From NCBI GenBank assembly GCA_026391675.1, contig JAPLDQ010000029.1:1-57469 (forward strand): a DNA stretch of 57,469 nt. The letters run 5' to 3'. This stretch comes from Bacteroidota bacterium. GTDB lineage: Bacteria; Bacteroidota; Bacteroidia; Bacteroidales; JACABE01. The notes under the pieces are model-generated. The model worked only from the letters and a program-made list of their open reading frames with translations. It searched no databases and had not been told where the DNA came from. Positions 16,207-25,525 of the stretch are shown in pieces (within the stretch, counting starts at the first letter, position 1; each line of letters starts with the position of its first letter). The translations under genes were made by a program, and so were the position numbers.

Positions 16207-16926
16207 CTAACGTGTTAAATAAACATAATCTTTAATTAATGTTCGCAGAAATTCCACTGCATTTTTAGGAATTTTAATGTTTAACTGGGCTTCAATTTTA
16301 TTTAATAGTAAAATTAATGCTTCTTTATGTCCTTGTGTAGGATGTTCAACGTATCTGTCAAGACATTCTTTGATCAGGAGCATGTCTTTTTCAGTATAGC
16401 TTACTACTTCCGGGTATTTTGGTTCATAGTCTGTTACATCATTTTTCTTTAAAACATTTTGCAGCATGTAACGGTTTTTATTCAATACTTTTATTACTGA
16501 AGTATCTGCTAATAAATCACCTAAGCGTTGTCCGTTTGAAGATGAATATACCAAAGTAGCGGCTAATGTGCCCAAAGAGAAATAGATATCTATCATTCTG
16601 AAAGTCCATCGCATGATATAATCAAAGAAATCAGCCTTTTCGTTGGTTAACTTTACTACTTTAAGTTTTAATAAATATTTCCCCAATGACTGACCATTAT
16701 TAAGTATTTCAAATGCCAAACTGTAGAAAAAGAAGATTGGAATTGCAGTTACGAAAAAAAATATATCTGAATTAAAACTAAATATTGCTGAAATAAGATT
16801 TAATATCCCAATCGACGACCAGATAAAAAAGAAATCAAGAAGAAATGCACCGATTCTTTCAAATAATGAAGCTAATTCATATTCAATCGTAACGTTTTGA
16901 GTTGTTATAATCTCAATTTTTTTCAC
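16207..16926 (-). CDS. RDD family membrane protein
   Basis: The 239-residue protein carries an RDD domain in its first half: hydrophobic segments near residues 28-50 and 55-75, the Gly-Gln-Ser-Leu-Gly-Lys pattern at 85-95, and FDYIMRWTFR with a following hydrophobic helix. The C-terminal half is a soluble charged helix region. RDD proteins may move small ions, but this is not settled. The start is GTG (16926-16924), forced because a TAA codon is directly upstream. The gene is divergent from the SpoIIM/MoxR/DUF58 operon. RDD genes are commonly next to such clusters, so it likely belongs to the same system. Confidence 0.85.
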   Translation of the reverse strand: MKKIEIITTQNVTIEYELASLFERIGAFLLDFFFIWSSIGILNLISAIFSFNSDIFFFVTAIPIFFFYSLAFEILNNGQSLGKYLLKLKVVKLTNEKADFFDYIMRWTFRMIDIYFSLGTLAATLVYSSSNGQRLGDLLADTSVIKVLNKNRYMLQNVLKKNDVTDYEPKYPEVVSYTEKDMLLIKECLDRYVEHPTQGHKEALILLLNKIEAQLNIKIPKNAVEFLRTLIKDYVYLTR

Positions 16927-17081
16927 TTAATTGAATTTATATAAATATTCAGAAAAATAGTTTGCTAATGTATGAAAAAAACTAATATTTTAAGCTAAAC
17001 AGTATCCTGATTATTTATTTTTTCAGGATGATAAGTAATATGATTTTTTTTTGTAATATTGCTTTATAAGTAAACCTCTGT

Positions 17082-18947
17082 ATGAAGGAGTCAAAATTTA
17101 TCGAGCAAAATAAGCAGAAATGGATTGATTTTGAAAAAGAAAATCATGCTAATCAGCATAATCCGAGGATACTGAGTCGCTTTTTTATTCAAATTACCGA
17201 AGATTTATCTTATGCCCGTACTTTTTACCGTTACAGGTTGATAAGGGTGTATCTGAATGATGCTGCTCAAAAGATATTTTATGGGATATATAAAAATGAA
17301 AAGAGCAGTTTGCGTAATTTCTTCAGATTTTGGCGGGAGGAATTGCCACTTACATTTTATAAAGTTCGTCGTGCATTTCTGATTTCATTTCTGGTTTTTG
17401 TATTGTCATTTTTAATTGGAATGTTATCCAGTGCTAATGATCCTGATTTCTGTCATTTAATTTTAGGGAAAGAATATATTAATAAAACCATTGAAAATAT
17501 AAATAAAGGTGATCCTATGGGGATTTACAAAAAGGAAGCAGCTTTTAATATGTACTTGAGTATAACCCTGAATAATTTGCTGGTTTCTTTCCGTACCTTT
17601 GTTTTAGGCGTTTTTGTTGCCTTAGGCAGTATTTTTCTAATGATTTATAATGGTATTATGGTTGGCAGTTTTCAATATTTTTTTATTGAAAGAGGCTTGT
17701 TCTGGGAATCTTTTTTAACAATATGGCAGCATGGAACACTCGAAATATCTTCAATTATAATAGCCGGTGCTGCAGGAATAACGTTAGGTAAAGGAATACT
17801 GTTCCCGGGAACTTTAACACGTTATGAATCTTTTAAATTATCTGCAAAACAAGGCTTGAAAGTAATGGCTGGTATTACTCCAATTATAATTATGGCTGCT
17901 TTTATCGAAAGTTTCTATACCCGGTATACTGAGGCCCCTGCATGGATTCGGATAATGGTAATCCTTGTTTCACTTGCATTTATTCTCATTTATTTCGTGT
18001 GGTTTCCACGCAGGCAGGCCAGAAATCCTGCAATTCAGCAGAAAATTAAAGAAACACTTTCGGCAAACAAGATAGATAGTGTTAAAAAGGAGATACTCTA
18101 TTCACATCAGGAACTGGTAAGTAACACATTTAAGTTTCTTCGTCAGTTTTCTTCAAAATATGTTAAATTTATTATTATTTCCAGCATAATTTATGCAGTA
18201 ATTTTTTGTGGATATTTTTATATCTTTTATTCTGAAAATATTGAATCGACCTATTTTTTATTTAATAATATTTATCAACTATTTAATTATCAGACTTATC
18301 CTGTACTGTTTTTACTAAATGTACTTATATTTCTGCAATTTTTATTGTTTAATACTATGCTGGTCAGAGATTCAATCGAAAATGATCATCAAAAATCAGC
18401 GGCCTCATTTAAGAAAATACTTTTATCAAAAACATTTTTTAATCATTTGGTAATCATAATTTTAATAAATCTTCCTTTTTTTATTGAAGAATTCTGGGGT
18501 CTTTTGATTATGCTGATAGTTTTGCCTTTTTTATTATTCTGGATGTTTGCTTCTTCCAAAGAAGGTTTTAATTTATTTAAAGGTATTTCCTATTCATTCT
18601 CTGTTCTAAAACCATCATTGAGTAAGTTGTTGGGATTATATCTGAAATTATTATTATTCAGTTTTGTGGTTATACTTTTAATGTCATTAAAACAATTCTG
18701 GTTTTTTATGGAAATTATTATCTGGAATGTTAACCTGCAAAGCGATTTTAACATTTTACTTAATTTATTTATAAGGATTTTTATTTTTTCATTCGTGCTG
18801 ATCTTTTGTATTAGCATGATATATACTGGTATATCCCTTTTGTTTTATAGTATTAAAGAGGCTTCAACAGCAATATTTCTTAAGGAAAGAATTCAGAAGA
18901 TAGGTACTAAAAAAAGAATTTTCGGTTACGAAATAGAATCAAATTAA
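17082..18947 (+). CDS. SpoIIM-like (DUF95) multi-pass membrane protein
   Basis: The protein has 621 residues and many membrane segments. The first half is the SpoIIM/DUF95 domain: a soluble start, a TM near 105-125 (FLISFLVFVLSFLIGM-like), then NMYLSITLNNLLVSFRTF, GIMVGSFQYFF, the WQHGTLEISSIIIAGAAG motif and LGKGILFPGTLTR, all family signatures. The second half (about 355-610) adds six or so membrane helices without a recognised domain. SpoIIM acts in sporulation in Firmicutes, but this lineage does not form spores, so the name is historical. It is first in the operon with DUF4129, DUF4350, MoxR and DUF58 genes. The function is unknown. Confidence 0.87.
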   Translation: MKESKFIEQNKQKWIDFEKENHANQHNPRILSRFFIQITEDLSYARTFYRYRLIRVYLNDAAQKIFYGIYKNEKSSLRNFFRFWREELPLTFYKVRRAFLISFLVFVLSFLIGMLSSANDPDFCHLILGKEYINKTIENINKGDPMGIYKKEAAFNMYLSITLNNLLVSFRTFVLGVFVALGSIFLMIYNGIMVGSFQYFFIERGLFWESFLTIWQHGTLEISSIIIAGAAGITLGKGILFPGTLTRYESFKLSAKQGLKVMAGITPIIIMAAFIESFYTRYTEAPAWIRIMVILVSLAFILIYFVWFPRRQARNPAIQQKIKETLSANKIDSVKKEILYSHQELVSNTFKFLRQFSSKYVKFIIISSIIYAVIFCGYFYIFYSENIESTYFLFNNIYQLFNYQTYPVLFLLNVLIFLQFLLFNTMLVRDSIENDHQKSAASFKKILLSKTFFNHLVIIILINLPFFIEEFWGLLIMLIVLPFLLFWMFASSKEGFNLFKGISYSFSVLKPSLSKLLGLYLKLLLFSFVVILLMSLKQFWFFMEIIIWNVNLQSDFNILLNLFIRIFIFSFVLIFCISMIYTGISLLFYSIKEASTAIFLKERIQKIGTKKRIFGYEIESN

Positions 18948-18960
18948 AAAAACAGCAAAA

Positions 18961-19677
18961 TTGAATAAAATAAGCAGCATAAATTCTAACTCTAAGAAAT
19001 TGGCATTTAAAAGTTTTATTTGCTTTTTTGTTCTGTTATTATGCCTTTTGTTTGATATTAATACAATTGCAGCTCAGCAAAAATCTGACACTGTTATTAT
19101 TACCGAAAAAAACTGGGACAAAATAAAGAAAGGTGTTGATTATACTGAGAATTACAAGGAATTTAAGTCAAAGCCCAATTCTTCTTTTCATTTTCCCTCT
19201 TTTTTTATTAAGAGTATCTGGGTTCAGTTTATCACTGCATTTATCATATTATGTATACTTGCTTTTCTTATTTACAAAATTCTTGTAAAATATAACATCA
19301 GTTTAAATCCAAAAATATCAAAAAATACTGATGTTAAATTGCTTGAAGAAAATCCTGATATCGATGAACTGGATTTAGAAGCAATGTTAATAAATGTGCT
19401 TAAGAATGAGGATTTTAAGTTAGCCATACGTATTCGCTTTTTACAGGTAATCAAATTATTAGATAAGATTTCATGTATTAAATGGGAAAAAGATAAAACC
19501 AATGGTGATTATATTAACGAAATGCGTAAATATGAGGAATTAACTGATTTTATGTATTTAGTGCTAATATTTAATACGGTGTGGTATGGTGATAAATTAT
19601 TGAATGTCAACGATTTTGCAATATTGAATACATATTTTGAAAATTTTATTCAAAAAATGATGAAAAATGAACAGTAA
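18961..19677 (+). CDS. DUF4129-like membrane protein
   Basis: The 238-residue protein has an N-terminal signal peptide (FICFFVLLLCLLFDINTIAAQQ), a periplasmic stretch, one membrane helix near 85-108 (WVQFITAFIILCILAFLIYKIL), and a C-terminal cytoplasmic part with the WxxDKTNGDYINEMR and FNTVWYGDK motifs typical of DUF4129 proteins. It is shorter than many members. The start is TTG 18961, the only plausible start ahead of the signal peptide. It overlaps the next gene by 11 bases, so the two are likely translated together. Family role unknown; it works in the MoxR/DUF58 setting. Confidence 0.8.
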   Translation: MNKISSINSNSKKLAFKSFICFFVLLLCLLFDINTIAAQQKSDTVIITEKNWDKIKKGVDYTENYKEFKSKPNSSFHFPSFFIKSIWVQFITAFIILCILAFLIYKILVKYNISLNPKISKNTDVKLLEENPDIDELDLEAMLINVLKNEDFKLAIRIRFLQVIKLLDKISCIKWEKDKTNGDYINEMRKYEELTDFMYLVLIFNTVWYGDKLLNVNDFAILNTYFENFIQKMMKNEQ

Positions 19678-20902
19678 GAAAATAATTATTGTTAGTGTTG
19701 CTGTTATCCTTACTGTACTTGGGGTGTTTTTGGTTTTATTCACACTTCAATTTACACCAAAATATAAATGGTACGAAAAATATGATATAAAAAGCAAAGA
19801 ACCTTATGGTATAAAATATTTTTATACTATGCTTAAAAAAAGTGTTGCAGATGAAGATTTTGTCACGTTGAATAAATCATTATTAAAACAGCTTCCCCAG
19901 GATGCAAAAGGAACAAATTATTTTTTTATTGGCAGCAATATTCTGGAAGATTCGGTTGAGATGGAACATCTTCTTAAATATGTCGAAAATGGGAATAAAG
20001 CCTTTATTTTTACAAAATATATGCCGTGGAAGTTAATTAAAAAGCTTACAGATAAAGAAGTTGAATACGATTCCAAGGAAGATTCTTCTGTTAATATTTT
20101 ATTCCCTGATAATAGCTTACAGCTTAATTTTAAACACAGGTTTAACAAAAAGAATTCAACTTATGAATGGAATTATTTAAATGGTATGTTCTTTAAAAAT
20201 GTATTACAGGAATTTAATGGTTTTACTCCATTAAGCTATATCGACAGTAATCATGTAAATTATTACGCTGCTAAATATGGGAAAGGTAATTTGTATTTCA
20301 ATACGACACCCATATTATTTACCAATTATTATATAATTACAGATAATGGTTATACTTATACCAATAAATGCTTATCTCATTTTAACAAAGGTAAAATTTA
20401 TTGGGATGCATACAGTAAGCTGGCTTTTTTTGGAGATGATTATAATATGCCTGATTCCAGCCCCTTGCGTTATATAATCTCCCAGAAAAGTTTTAGCTGG
20501 GCCTGGTTTACCGGTATTGTCATGGTTTTATTGTTTGTTATTTTCCATTCAAAACGCGAACAAAGGATTATTCCAATAATCAATCCTACAAAGAATACTT
20601 CGCTTGAGTTTAATAAAGCAATCAGTGTTTTGTATTTTCAGGCAAAAGATAACCGCATTATTGCCGAAGAAATAATGAAAATGTTCTTATTATTTATTAA
20701 AAATAAGTACAGTATTAATATAAATATTGATAAGTACAATGACTTTATTCCACAATTAGCAAACAGATCGGAAATCAATGAAGATAAAATAAAAGGAATT
20801 TTCCGGGAATATATTGGAATTAATTTCGATAATATTACAGATAAAACAAATTTAGTGAATTTTCACACTTCAATAGAATATTTTTATAAAAATTGTAAAT
20901 GA
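19667..20902 (+). CDS. DUF4350-like membrane protein
   Basis: The protein has 411 residues. An N-terminal membrane helix (about 5-26) is followed by the PYGIKYFYTMLKK motif and a large domain resembling the Rossmann-like DUF4350. A second membrane helix sits near 282-300 (WAWFTGIVMVLLFVIFH), then a cytoplasmic C-terminal part. DUF4350 proteins sit next to MoxR ATPase genes in many bacteria; they have no settled biochemical function. Start ATG 19667 overlaps the previous stop, and its own TGA overlaps the MoxR start (ATGA). Confidence 0.83.
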   Translation: MNSKKIIIVSVAVILTVLGVFLVLFTLQFTPKYKWYEKYDIKSKEPYGIKYFYTMLKKSVADEDFVTLNKSLLKQLPQDAKGTNYFFIGSNILEDSVEMEHLLKYVENGNKAFIFTKYMPWKLIKKLTDKEVEYDSKEDSSVNILFPDNSLQLNFKHRFNKKNSTYEWNYLNGMFFKNVLQEFNGFTPLSYIDSNHVNYYAAKYGKGNLYFNTTPILFTNYYIITDNGYTYTNKCLSHFNKGKIYWDAYSKLAFFGDDYNMPDSSPLRYIISQKSFSWAWFTGIVMVLLFVIFHSKREQRIIPIINPTKNTSLEFNKAISVLYFQAKDNRIIAEEIMKMFLLFIKNKYSININIDKYNDFIPQLANRSEINEDKIKGIFREYIGINFDNITDKTNLVNFHTSIEYFYKNCK

Positions 20903-21945
20903 TGATAGAAGAAAATAATCAAGAGACGAATGCTCAGCCGGATGCATTAAACACTGAAAATAATGCACTTTCTTTTGAATTGCAAACAGCTAATCCTGAT
21001 ATGGAATTTGTTAATTCAATTACAAACAAGATTAGGAATGAAATCCAGCAGGTAATTATTGGTCAGGATGAATTGATAGAAAAGATGATTGTTGCATTGT
21101 TTTCCGGTGGACATGTTTTGCTTGAAGGTGTTCCCGGTGTCGCAAAAACATTAATCGTAAAACTTCTGGCCAAAACCCTGAAAGTTGATTTCAAAAGAAT
21201 TCAGTTTACTCCTGATCTCATGCCATCTGATGTTATCGGGACAACGGTTTTTAATATGAAAACTTCTGATTTTTATTTTCGTCCGGGGCCTGTATTTTCC
21301 AATTTCATTTTGGTTGACGAAATAAACCGTTCGCCTGCAAAAACACAAGCTGCACTTTTTGAGGTAATGGAAGAACATCAAATAACGGTTGACGGAGAAT
21401 GCCGCAAGCTTAATTTTCCTTTATTTATTGTAGCTACTCAGAATCCTATTGAACAGGAAGGAACCTATAAGCTTCCTGAAGCCCAGCTTGACCGATTTCT
21501 TTTTAAACTGATAGTGAAATACCCTGATTTTAAAGAAGAAATCAATATTTTACATCGATTTAAAAATGATTTCGAAGGTAAGATTGCAGAGGATGTTAAG
21601 CCTGTATTTACAGTAGAAGACTTAAAAAGATGCATGGACATTATCGAAAAGGTTCATATTAAAGACGAATTACTGGAATATATTGCTAAAATAGTTCAGG
21701 AAACGCGCAATTCAAGCGACTTGTATTTAGGTGCCTCACCAAGAGCTTCATTGGCCATCATGAAAACAGCTAAAGCAATTGCTGCTATTAACTTACGCGA
21801 TTTCGTAATTCCTGATGATATAAAATCAATTGCTTTTTCGGTATTAAATCATCGTATTATATTAAATCCGGAAAAGGAAATAGAAGGTGTTGAATTGCAG
21901 GATGTTATTAATAGCATTATACATAAAATAGAAGTTCCCAGATGA
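20899..21945 (+). CDS. MoxR-type AAA+ ATPase
   Basis: The 348-residue protein is a MoxR-family AAA+ ATPase, a chaperone-like class often paired with vWA-domain partners. Walker A is GVPGVAKT (about 77-84, K83), Walker B is ILVDEIN with D140-E141, and the sensor-1 Asn lies in VATQNPIEQ. LPEAQLDRFLF is the family signature, and the C-terminal lid contains GASPRASLA. Length is typical. It starts at ATG 20899 in an ATGA overlap with the DUF4350 gene and ends in an ATGA overlap with the DUF58 gene, strong signs of translational coupling. Target unknown. Confidence 0.95.
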   Translation: MMIEENNQETNAQPDALNTENNALSFELQTANPDMEFVNSITNKIRNEIQQVIIGQDELIEKMIVALFSGGHVLLEGVPGVAKTLIVKLLAKTLKVDFKRIQFTPDLMPSDVIGTTVFNMKTSDFYFRPGPVFSNFILVDEINRSPAKTQAALFEVMEEHQITVDGECRKLNFPLFIVATQNPIEQEGTYKLPEAQLDRFLFKLIVKYPDFKEEINILHRFKNDFEGKIAEDVKPVFTVEDLKRCMDIIEKVHIKDELLEYIAKIVQETRNSSDLYLGASPRASLAIMKTAKAIAAINLRDFVIPDDIKSIAFSVLNHRIILNPEKEIEGVELQDVINSIIHKIEVPR

Positions 21946-23276
21946 TTCGCTTATTAAAGAAAATAAATTTTACCCAACGGTTTTTTCTGCTTTTCAGTGG
22001 GATAATATTTGTTTTTGCATTATCATTTCTGCTTCCATTGTTATTTCCTGTAGCACAAACTTTGCTAGTACTGGCCATTATAGCTGCATGGATCGATGGC
22101 GTTTTGTTGTTTCGTAAATCATTTAAACTTGAAGCAAAACGTGAACATGCCAATTTACTTTCTTTAGGTGATAAAAATAATATTCAACTCGAAATTCATA
22201 ATTTATCAGGATTAAATCTGGAATTAAAGATTATTGATGAACTGCCTGAACAGCTTCAATACAGAGATTTTGCGCTATTTATTTCTTTAAAGGACAGAGA
22301 AACTAAAAAAATAGAATATGAAATTTTTCCGACTAAAAGGGGAAAGTATAATTTTGGTAATTTGAATATTATAAGCAGAACAAGGTTAAACTTAGTTACA
22401 CGATTAGACAGCATTGATTTACAGCATGAAGTAGCTGTATATCCATCTATCATTCAGATGAAAAAATATGAATTAAATGCTTTCAGATCAATAGCCAATA
22501 CGCTGGGATTAAAGAAAATAAGACAAATCGGGCATAGTTATGAGTTTGAACAGATTAAAACTTATGTTACAGGTGATGATAACAGAAGTGTAAACTGGAA
22601 AGCAAGCAGCAGAAGAGGGGAGTTGATGGTTAATCAATATGAGCAGGAACGATTACAACAGGTTTATGCAATTATTGATAAAAGCCGTTCGATGAAAATG
22701 CCGTTCAATGGATTGAGTTTACTTGATTATGCTATTAATACCAGTCTGGTTATTTCAAATGTTAGTTTACAAAAGCACGATAAAATGGGATTGCTTTCTT
22801 TTTCAGATAAAATAGGAAGTGTAATTAAAGCGGATAATAAGCGAAATCAGCTTTCATCCATCCTTAATGCATTGTATAACGAAAAAGAGCATGTTTTAGA
22901 AGCTAATTATGAATTATTATACTACGCAGTAAGAAACCTAATAAAAGGAAGAAGTCTGTTGTTTCTGTTTACGAATTTCGACAGCATTTATGCCTTGGAA
23001 AGAGTACTGCCTATATTGCGTAAAATAAACCATCTGCATTTATTGGTAGTAATATTTTTTGAAAATACTGAAATTACAGCCCAGGCAGAAAAAGATTGCG
23101 AAAATATGATGGATATTTATTTACAGACTATTGCAAGAAAACAAATTGCTGAAAGAAGTTTAATTCTTCATGAATTGCTTAAGCATGGCATACAGACCAT
23201 AGTTTCAAAACCTGATGAATTATCTATAAATACAATAAACAAATATCTGGAGCTTAAAGCAAGAGGTATGATTTAA
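21942..23276 (+). CDS. DUF58/vWA-type protein
   Basis: The protein has 444 residues, with two adjacent hydrophobic segments near residues 12-32 and 35-50 at the N-terminus and a soluble remainder. The DUF58 signature (DDNRSVNWKASSRRGELMV, about 215-234) is followed by VYAIIDKSRSMKMP, a vWA-like start of the metal site (D-x-S-x-S). DUF58 proteins are the usual vWA partners of MoxR ATPases. It is the last gene of the five-gene operon, with TTA/A+T-rich codon use like its neighbours. Function at the molecular level unknown. Confidence 0.9.
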   Translation: MIRLLKKINFTQRFFLLFSGIIFVFALSFLLPLLFPVAQTLLVLAIIAAWIDGVLLFRKSFKLEAKREHANLLSLGDKNNIQLEIHNLSGLNLELKIIDELPEQLQYRDFALFISLKDRETKKIEYEIFPTKRGKYNFGNLNIISRTRLNLVTRLDSIDLQHEVAVYPSIIQMKKYELNAFRSIANTLGLKKIRQIGHSYEFEQIKTYVTGDDNRSVNWKASSRRGELMVNQYEQERLQQVYAIIDKSRSMKMPFNGLSLLDYAINTSLVISNVSLQKHDKMGLLSFSDKIGSVIKADNKRNQLSSILNALYNEKEHVLEANYELLYYAVRNLIKGRSLLFLFTNFDSIYALERVLPILRKINHLHLLVVIFFENTEITAQAEKDCENMMDIYLQTIARKQIAERSLILHELLKHGIQTIVSKPDELSINTINKYLELKARGMI

Positions 23277-23332
23277 AGTTATTTTATCAGGTCATGCAGA
23301 AAAGTACAGTGATGATAGTATATTTTATCCCT

Positions 23333-23401
23333 AAATCACAAATCAAAAATCGTTAATCGTTGTTCTAAAATCAAAAAAATTGCGATTAACGATTAACGAA
23401 T
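23333..23401. repeat. Heptameric repeats with a 12-bp inverted repeat
   Basis: The gap between the DUF58 and Omp28-like genes holds 7-bp repeats (TAATCGT-like, then GATTAAC copies). Left copies and right copies are inverted: AATCGTTAATCG at 23348-23359 and CGATTAACGATT at 23383-23394. The 23-base loop makes a hairpin. The only other feature seen in this gap is the terminator at 23514. Confidence 0.7.
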
Positions 23402-23513
23402 GCAGAAGTAATGTCCATCAGTAAAGTTTTGGAGTGAAAGAATATTGAAATTTTTATTCTGCTTTTTTGTTGAAATATTTTTCTTCAACTATATTGCTTG
23501 ATTCAGTTAATCA

Positions 23514-23550
23514 TCAAAAAAAAAGTCGGATGTTACATCCGACTTTTTTT
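23514..23550. terminator. Bidirectional terminator between convergent genes
   Basis: A perfect stem (GTCGGATGT at 23525-23533, ACATCCGAC at 23535-23543) has A-rich sequence on its left and T-rich on its right. It can stop transcripts from the plus-strand operon and the minus-strand Omp28-like genes alike. Confidence 0.8.
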
Positions 23551-23572
23551 ATTATTTAAAGTAATTTACATC

Positions 23573-24454
23573 TTATTTAACTTTAACTTTTATTCCATTT
23601 AATACTTCACCCTGACCTCTTGCCACAAAAACAGCAACATCGCAATTGGCTATAGTAACTGCACCACCTCCCGGAGGAATAGTTGCACCATTATAGTCAG
23701 AAGGAACAGTATATGTATAAGTTTTTGTATATTTAGTTCCTGTTTTAGTTGAAGTAGCAGGTACCAATTCACCCCATTGACCGGTAACTAAATGACGTAA
23801 TACATTATTTTCTGCATAATTGTTTGGATCAGGAGTTCCTCCTGATTGTTGGCAAATCAGGTTGTTTTGTAAGAAAGCAACATTTATATTATTTGCAGCT
23901 GTTTCGTTAGCTGTATAATATAAATCAACTTTTACAGTAAGTACTTTGGTTGAAGCATTATAAGTGGCAGCAGCTCCGATATTAACAGGGGCATCTTCAG
24001 CCATTACTTGTGTAGCAGCACTTGTCCAGTTACCTCTTCCCATAGCTGTACCACCGGCTGTCATACCTAATCCTGTGAATACTCTACGATTCATAGTACC
24101 TGCGGGATATCCGGTTAATCCTGTTTGACCAGCTATTGCAGCTCCGAAAGTGTTGGTAAAATTAGCCCATCCTGTTGCAGGAGCGGCATAAGAACCAGTA
24201 TGAACACACATTACAACAACTTTACCAGGATAGGTTGTTTCCAGGGTTTTTGCTATTGCATGACCATCAGGGCAATATCCACAACGAACACCAGTGAAAT
24301 CTTCCAGTACTGCAGCTTTTTTCATTACAGTAGTTGGTGCCAAAAATCCAGCAGGTGGTGGAGTAGTTACCGGATTTGTTGTAGTTGATTCATCTTTTTT
24401 ACATGCACTTGCTATTATTCCAAGTGCTAAAATAATTAATGTAATTTTTCTCAT
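23573..24454 (-). CDS. Omp28-like thioredoxin-fold lipoprotein (CGYC)
   Basis: The 293-residue protein has a lipoprotein signal (MRKITLIILALGIIASAC) followed by a Lys/Asp-rich tether. After a linker, VLEDFTGVRCGYCPDGHAIA places a CxxC pair in a thioredoxin-like position, as in the Bacteroidota Omp28-related family. The rest is beta-rich. It should be at the outer membrane or periplasmic side; an actual redox role is inference. Its neighbour 24515-25318 has the same order of parts with a different CxxC, so they are probably paralogues, 60 bases apart and possibly co-transcribed. Ends near the terminator at 23514. Confidence 0.8.
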   Translation of the reverse strand: MRKITLIILALGIIASACKKDESTTTNPVTTPPPAGFLAPTTVMKKAAVLEDFTGVRCGYCPDGHAIAKTLETTYPGKVVVMCVHTGSYAAPATGWANFTNTFGAAIAGQTGLTGYPAGTMNRRVFTGLGMTAGGTAMGRGNWTSAATQVMAEDAPVNIGAAATYNASTKVLTVKVDLYYTANETAANNINVAFLQNNLICQQSGGTPDPNNYAENNVLRHLVTGQWGELVPATSTKTGTKYTKTYTYTVPSDYNGATIPPGGGAVTIANCDVAVFVARGQGEVLNGIKVKVK

Positions 24455-24514
24455 AATTCAATGTTTAAGGTTTTTTAATAAAAATTTGTAAATGAAAAGA
24501 TTGTTTAAATAATA

Positions 24515-25318
24515 TTATTTTTCAACACAGTTAATAAACTTATATTTGGGAACTGCTGAAGAAGCATCATATTTCCATAAAACTGCAACAGGGAAAACGG
24601 TTTTTGTCCAGCTTGCATCCAGCGTTATAGTATATGATTTATTAATTGTTTGACCGGCAGTTACTGCTCCTTTAATAATAGATTCACCATAGCCACTGCC
24701 TTCAACAGCAGATGCCCTTAATACATGTTGATGTGTATAAGCAGGATCAGTAGTGCCATTTTGCTTGTAACCTGAAGGAGCACTTGCGCTGCCATCAATT
24801 CCGCTTTCTAAAACTAAAACAGATAAGTAATAATCTCCATTATCATCTGCGAAAAATTTTGTTTGGGTATTTACTGTCATCGTGGTAGCTGTTTTGGTGA
24901 AATTTAAATCAACAGCTGCTTTACAGGGTTGAGCAAGTAAAGTTGATAATGTACTAGCCTGATAGTTAGGGACATCACCTATCCAAAAAGAAGGAATTCC
25001 ACCTCCATCAGTACGATCATTAAAAAAAGAGGAATACAATGCAGCATTATACATAGGTTCACCACTGGCATGATTTGCAATACCAACTACATAAGAACTT
25101 GAAGTACATAAATCATGCATGGTAGGAGCACCCCATTGTCCGCAAGGACCGCACCATGAAGCAGTATATTCAAGAACCAATCCCCATTGTTTTTGAACAG
25201 GGTTTAATGTTGCTGAGGAGCTTGTTTTTGCAGGAATTGTGCTTGAATCGTCTTTCTTGCATGAAAAAGTGCCAATAATTAACAATGCCAGAAGCAAAAT
25301 AATTGAATTTCTTTTCAT
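24515..25318 (-). CDS. Thioredoxin-like lipoprotein (WCGPC)
   Basis: The protein has 267 residues. A lipoprotein signal with lipobox (LLIIGTFSC, Cys20) is followed by KKDDSSTIPAKTSSS. The active-site-like WCGPCGQWG near residues 55-63 is the classical thioredoxin motif, preceded by VLEYTASW. The remaining part is beta-rich and resembles the Omp28-like family of the next gene. It probably acts in the periplasm or on the cell surface. The two lipoprotein genes make a pair in the same orientation. Redox activity is likely by motif; partner unknown. Confidence 0.8.
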   Translation of the reverse strand: MKRNSIILLLALLIIGTFSCKKDDSSTIPAKTSSSATLNPVQKQWGLVLEYTASWCGPCGQWGAPTMHDLCTSSSYVVGIANHASGEPMYNAALYSSFFNDRTDGGGIPSFWIGDVPNYQASTLSTLLAQPCKAAVDLNFTKTATTMTVNTQTKFFADDNGDYYLSVLVLESGIDGSASAPSGYKQNGTTDPAYTHQHVLRASAVEGSGYGESIIKGAVTAGQTINKSYTITLDASWTKTVFPVAVLWKYDASSAVPKYKFINCVEK

Positions 25319-25525
25319 ATGTTATTATTTTTTAATTATTTATTTGTCAAATGGAATACGCCATATATAGTCATTTTCAGGTTATTTGAAAATTATTCCT
25401 ATAGCTATTTCATAAATTTGTATTTTTTAATTTTTTTGTAAATATAAAACAAAAAATAAATATAAAACAAAAAAAAATGTTAATAATATTGTAAAATATT
25501 AAAATTTAGCCTTTTATTTAAAATA

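Noticed and set aside
17082-18947. Sporulation operon
   Set aside because: The SpoIIM name is a family label. No other sporulation gene is in the window and the neighbours (MoxR, DUF58) indicate another system.
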